DNA from: Sphingopyxis panaciterrulae
GTDB lineage: Bacteria; Pseudomonadota; Alphaproteobacteria; Sphingomonadales; Sphingomonadaceae
Assembly: GCF_014199295.1 (NCBI RefSeq)
Contig: NZ_JACIJH010000001.1
Coordinates: 62,001 to 126,000 of the forward strand
Direction of reading: 5' to 3'
DNA: 64,000 nucleotides
Shown: positions 61,731-64,000 of the stretch, piece by piece
How positions within the stretch are numbered: position 1 is the stretch's first letter
Layout: the number at the start of each line of letters is the position of its first letter
The notes under the pieces: model-generated
Told to the model about the DNA's origin: nothing
The model's input: only the letters and a program-made list of their open reading frames with translations
Database searches by the model: none
Program-made: the position numbers and the translations under genes

Positions 61731-62987
61731 TCAATAGCGTTCCAGTTCCACCTGCATGCGGCGATAGCCGTGGACGAAGCTGGCGTGGACGCGCTCGGGT
61801 TCGGCGAGGACGTTCACGCGCAGCCGCCGACGCTGCATCTCGGAGATCAGCGCGGTGAGCTGGAGCTCGGCGACGCGGGCGCCGACGCAGCGATGGATGC
61901 CATAGCCGAAGGCGAGATGACGCCGCGCATTCTCGCGATCGACGATGATGCGGTCGCCGTCGGGAAAGACGCTCTCGTCGCGGTTCGCCGAGGCGTACCA
62001 CAGGGCCAATTTGTCGCGCTTCCTGATCTGGTGGCCGAACAGTTCGGTATCCTCCATCGCGGTGCGCCGCATATGCGCGAGCGGGGTCTGCCAGCGCAGG
62101 ATCTCGTGCATCGCATTCACCGCGAGGTCGGGGTCGTGGTTCGCCTCCAGCTTTGCGCGCTCCTCTGGGAACTGGTGCAGGCCATAGGCATAGGCCGACA
62201 TCGAATTGCGCGTCGTGTCGTTGCCGCCGACGATCAGCAGGATGAGATTGCCCATGAATTCCTCATGGCTCATATGGCTCATCGCATCGGACTGGAGCAT
62301 GATCGAGATCAGGTCGTGCTCGCCGGGCGATTGCGCCTTGCGGTCCCACAGTTCCTTGAAGGCGGCGCCCATCTCATAGGCGATGGCGAGCCGCGCCTGG
62401 CGTTCCTCGAGCGTGTTGAAGCTCTCGATATCGCCGAGCGCGTCGGACCAGGCGGTCAGCTTGTGGCGCTCCTCCCACGGAAAGTCGAACAGGATGGCGA
62501 GCATCTGCGTCGTCAGTTCGATCGACAATTTCTCGACCCAGTCGAACGGCTCGCCGACCGGCAGCGAATCGAGCACGTCGCTGGTGCGTTTCAGCGTGTC
62601 GGTGCGCATCCGCTCGGTCTCGGACGGGCCGAAGGCGGGGGCGACGGTGCGGCGCTGCGCCGTGTGCTGCGGCGGATCCATCGCGATGAACATCGGCATC
62701 GGGATCTCGCCCTCCTGCAGATGTTCGACGCCGTCGCCGGCGACGGTGATACCGCCATATTCCCAGCTCGACGAAAACAGCTTCGGCAGCGCCTCGACAT
62801 GCTGGATCGGCTTGTAGGTCGTCACCGACCAATAGGGGCCGAATTTCGAATCCTCGCAATAATGGATCGGCGATTCGGCGCGCAGGCGCGCCATCGGCTC
62901 CTGCCAGCGGTCCTCGCTCCACAGTTCGGCGCGACTGACGTCGAGCGGATCGGGATTTTCGGGGGCAACGCGATATTGGGTGGCCAT
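61731..62987 (-). CDS. Cytochrome P450, CYP153-type (alkane/fatty-acid terminal hydroxylase)
   Basis: A 418-residue soluble P450. The haem-binding FGYGIHRCVG has Cys367, the I-helix is LLIVGGNDTTRNSMS near 250-264 and the ExxR is in EILRW. Segments such as FDWVEKLSIELTTQMLAILF, IPMPMFIAMDPPQH and RWQTPLAHMRRTAMEDTELF match the CYP153 alkane hydroxylases from memory of that family. The start ATG at 62987 has AGGAG upstream. The usual ferredoxin and reductase genes are not adjacent in the window. Confidence 0.88.
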   Translation of the reverse strand: MATQYRVAPENPDPLDVSRAELWSEDRWQEPMARLRAESPIHYCEDSKFGPYWSVTTYKPIQHVEALPKLFSSSWEYGGITVAGDGVEHLQEGEIPMPMFIAMDPPQHTAQRRTVAPAFGPSETERMRTDTLKRTSDVLDSLPVGEPFDWVEKLSIELTTQMLAILFDFPWEERHKLTAWSDALGDIESFNTLEERQARLAIAYEMGAAFKELWDRKAQSPGEHDLISIMLQSDAMSHMSHEEFMGNLILLIVGGNDTTRNSMSAYAYGLHQFPEERAKLEANHDPDLAVNAMHEILRWQTPLAHMRRTAMEDTELFGHQIRKRDKLALWYASANRDESVFPDGDRIIVDRENARRHLAFGYGIHRCVGARVAELQLTALISEMQRRRLRVNVLAEPERVHASFVHGYRRMQVELERY

Positions 62988-63089
62988 CGGGACAGCTCCT
63001 CTCTCCGGCCGTCTGGCGCGGCCGCGAATTGGGTTGCAGAATGCCACTATTTACAGCTTTGTCAACGACGGCATGGACCGGACAGCGAC

Positions 63090-64000
63090 TTACTGCCCCG
63101 ATGCCGTTTCGGCCGCTCCCGCAGCGGCCGTCGCCGCGCCGGTCCCGCGCTTCCAGAATTTCCAGTTGCTGCGTCCGCTCAGCACGCCGGCGCGGAACAG
63201 GCGCACTGACAGCATGATGACGAGCGCGACCCAGATCGCCTGCCAGCCGAGCGCGAGCAGGTGGACGCCGCGCGCGTCGTCGGTCGCGGCGCGCGCCGCC
63301 ATCGCCAGCGGCGAGGAGAAGGGGATGATCTGCGCGACCGTCGCCAGCGTGCTGCCCGGCGCGCTCGCGGCGGCCGAGCAGAGGCTGAACATCGCGACCT
63401 GCAGGATGGTGATCGGCAGGCTGAGCATCTGGATCTCGCGCACCGTGCCCGCCTGCGCGCCGACGCCGAGGAAGATCGCGCCGAGAAGCAGGAAGGCCAT
63501 GATGAAATAGGCGAAACCGATGCCGATGAAGAAGGGCCAGCCGGTCGCCGGCTCCACCGCGAGCAGGGCGGCGGACGCCTTTGCATTCGCCGCCGTCGTG
63601 CCCGCCTCTGCCAGCGCGGCGGGGTCGACCTGCGTCATCGCGACCAGGCCGCCGCCCACCGCCATCGCCATCCAGAAGGCGATGAACAGGATCGCGACGC
63701 CGAGCAGCCCGAGCAGCTTGCCGAGGAAGACGCTTTCGAGCGGCACCGCGGCGGCGAGGATTTCGATGACCTTGTTGCCCTTTTCCTCGGCGAGCATGCC
63801 GACCGACTGGCCGGCGAGGAGCAGGGTCAGCAGAAAGATGACGAAGATCGCCCCGAAGCCGATCGATTGCTGTGCCGCGATGCTGGTGCCGCCATGCTTC
63901 AGGCTTTCGAAGCGCGGCGCGGCGGGGGCGACGGCGCCCGCAGCCCGATCGCGCAGCACGTCGGTCGCGAGCAGCGCGAGATAAGCGCCCGAGCGGCTGT
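63090..64000 (-). CDS. ABC-2 type transporter permease, NatB-like (cut by window edge)
   Basis: The C-terminal 300 or so residues of an inner-membrane permease. Six hydrophobic segments are visible, and the FLLTLLLAGQSVGMLAEEKG-NKVIEIL region and AVPLESVFLGKLLGLLGVAI are typical of NatB/YhaP-type sodium or drug export permeases. The reading frame stays open to the window end, so the N-terminus and the ATPase partner are outside. The C-terminus is a Gly/Ala/Thr-rich tail. Substrate unknown. Confidence 0.85.
   Translation of the reverse strand, partial: SRSGAYLALLATDVLRDRAAGAVAPAAPRFESLKHGGTSIAAQQSIGFGAIFVIFLLTLLLAGQSVGMLAEEKGNKVIEILAAAVPLESVFLGKLLGLLGVAILFIAFWMAMAVGGGLVAMTQVDPAALAEAGTTAANAKASAALLAVEPATGWPFFIGIGFAYFIMAFLLLGAIFLGVGAQAGTVREIQMLSLPITILQVAMFSLCSAAASAPGSTLATVAQIIPFSSPLAMAARAATDDARGVHLLALGWQAIWVALVIMLSVRLFRAGVLSGRSNWKFWKRGTGAATAAAGAAETASGQ

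Noticed and set aside
1..64000. tRNA or rRNA genes, CRISPR arrays, insertion sequences
   Set aside because: No cloverleaf-like gene, spaced repeat array or transposase was recognised; the repeats present are palindromic elements without genes. A tRNA scan would settle the first point.

Overview
This 64 kb window is high-GC (roughly two-thirds G+C) chromosomal DNA from an alphaproteobacterium, most likely a sphingomonad such as Sphingopyxis. The evidence is gene order, protein sequence style and several families of short palindromic repeats of a kind common in that order. No tRNA or rRNA gene, CRISPR array, insertion sequence or prophage was found. The organism assignment is inference; the gene calls rest on recognised protein families and motifs.

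Layout. 1-8.4 kb: glnD (cut by the left edge) and mutS overlap on the minus strand; then maeB, bamE, a cytochrome bc1 assembly chaperone and a YceD/DUF177 protein. 8.7-11.8 kb: an SRPBCC protein, an ECF sigma factor with folE, and a divergent DUF4142-cupredoxin pair. The two divergent units share an almost perfectly symmetrical promoter region. 11.8-28.9 kb: adk, secY and the spc, S10 and str ribosomal-protein operons (rplO to rpsL, with tuf and fusA), all on the minus strand. A DUF1737 gene and a dispersed repeat lie inside the spc operon. 29-36 kb: a DNA glycosylase, a HAD phosphatase, dapD, gpmA, a heat-shock Hsp20 gene, an M14 peptidase, a DUF4136 lipoprotein and a SleB-type hydrolase. 35.7-40.8 kb: DUF1491, ptsN, hpf, dnaQ, coaE, aroE, maf and ppsR.

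40.85-41.17 kb is the best candidate for the chromosomal replication origin. It lies between ppsR and hemE, the position used in Caulobacter and Rickettsia. It carries two perfect DnaA boxes in a dyad arrangement, several GANTC sites and an A+T-richer flank. Gene direction largely flips here, minus to the left and plus to the right. To the right are hemE, hemJ, rho, a TerC protein, DUF1489, mnmE, mnmG, rsmG, parA and parB. Three 16-bp parS-like palindromes lie between mnmE and parA, two of them inside mnmG and rsmG. Origin, parS sites and ParAB would form one replication and segregation region.

The right end (55-64 kb) is more accessory. It holds a Ni/Co exporter with its RcnR-like repressor, a VOC protein, a cassette of flavoprotein, GtrA and multi-membrane glycosyltransferase-like protein, msrB, a CYP153-type P450 and a truncated ABC-2 permease. 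Short palindromic repeats cluster in the larger gaps. Other notable points are a natural Arg at the ribosomal protein S12 position where Lys-to-Arg gives streptomycin resistance elsewhere, and a recurring promoter shape (TTGNCN, 17 bp, TA(A/G)GGG).
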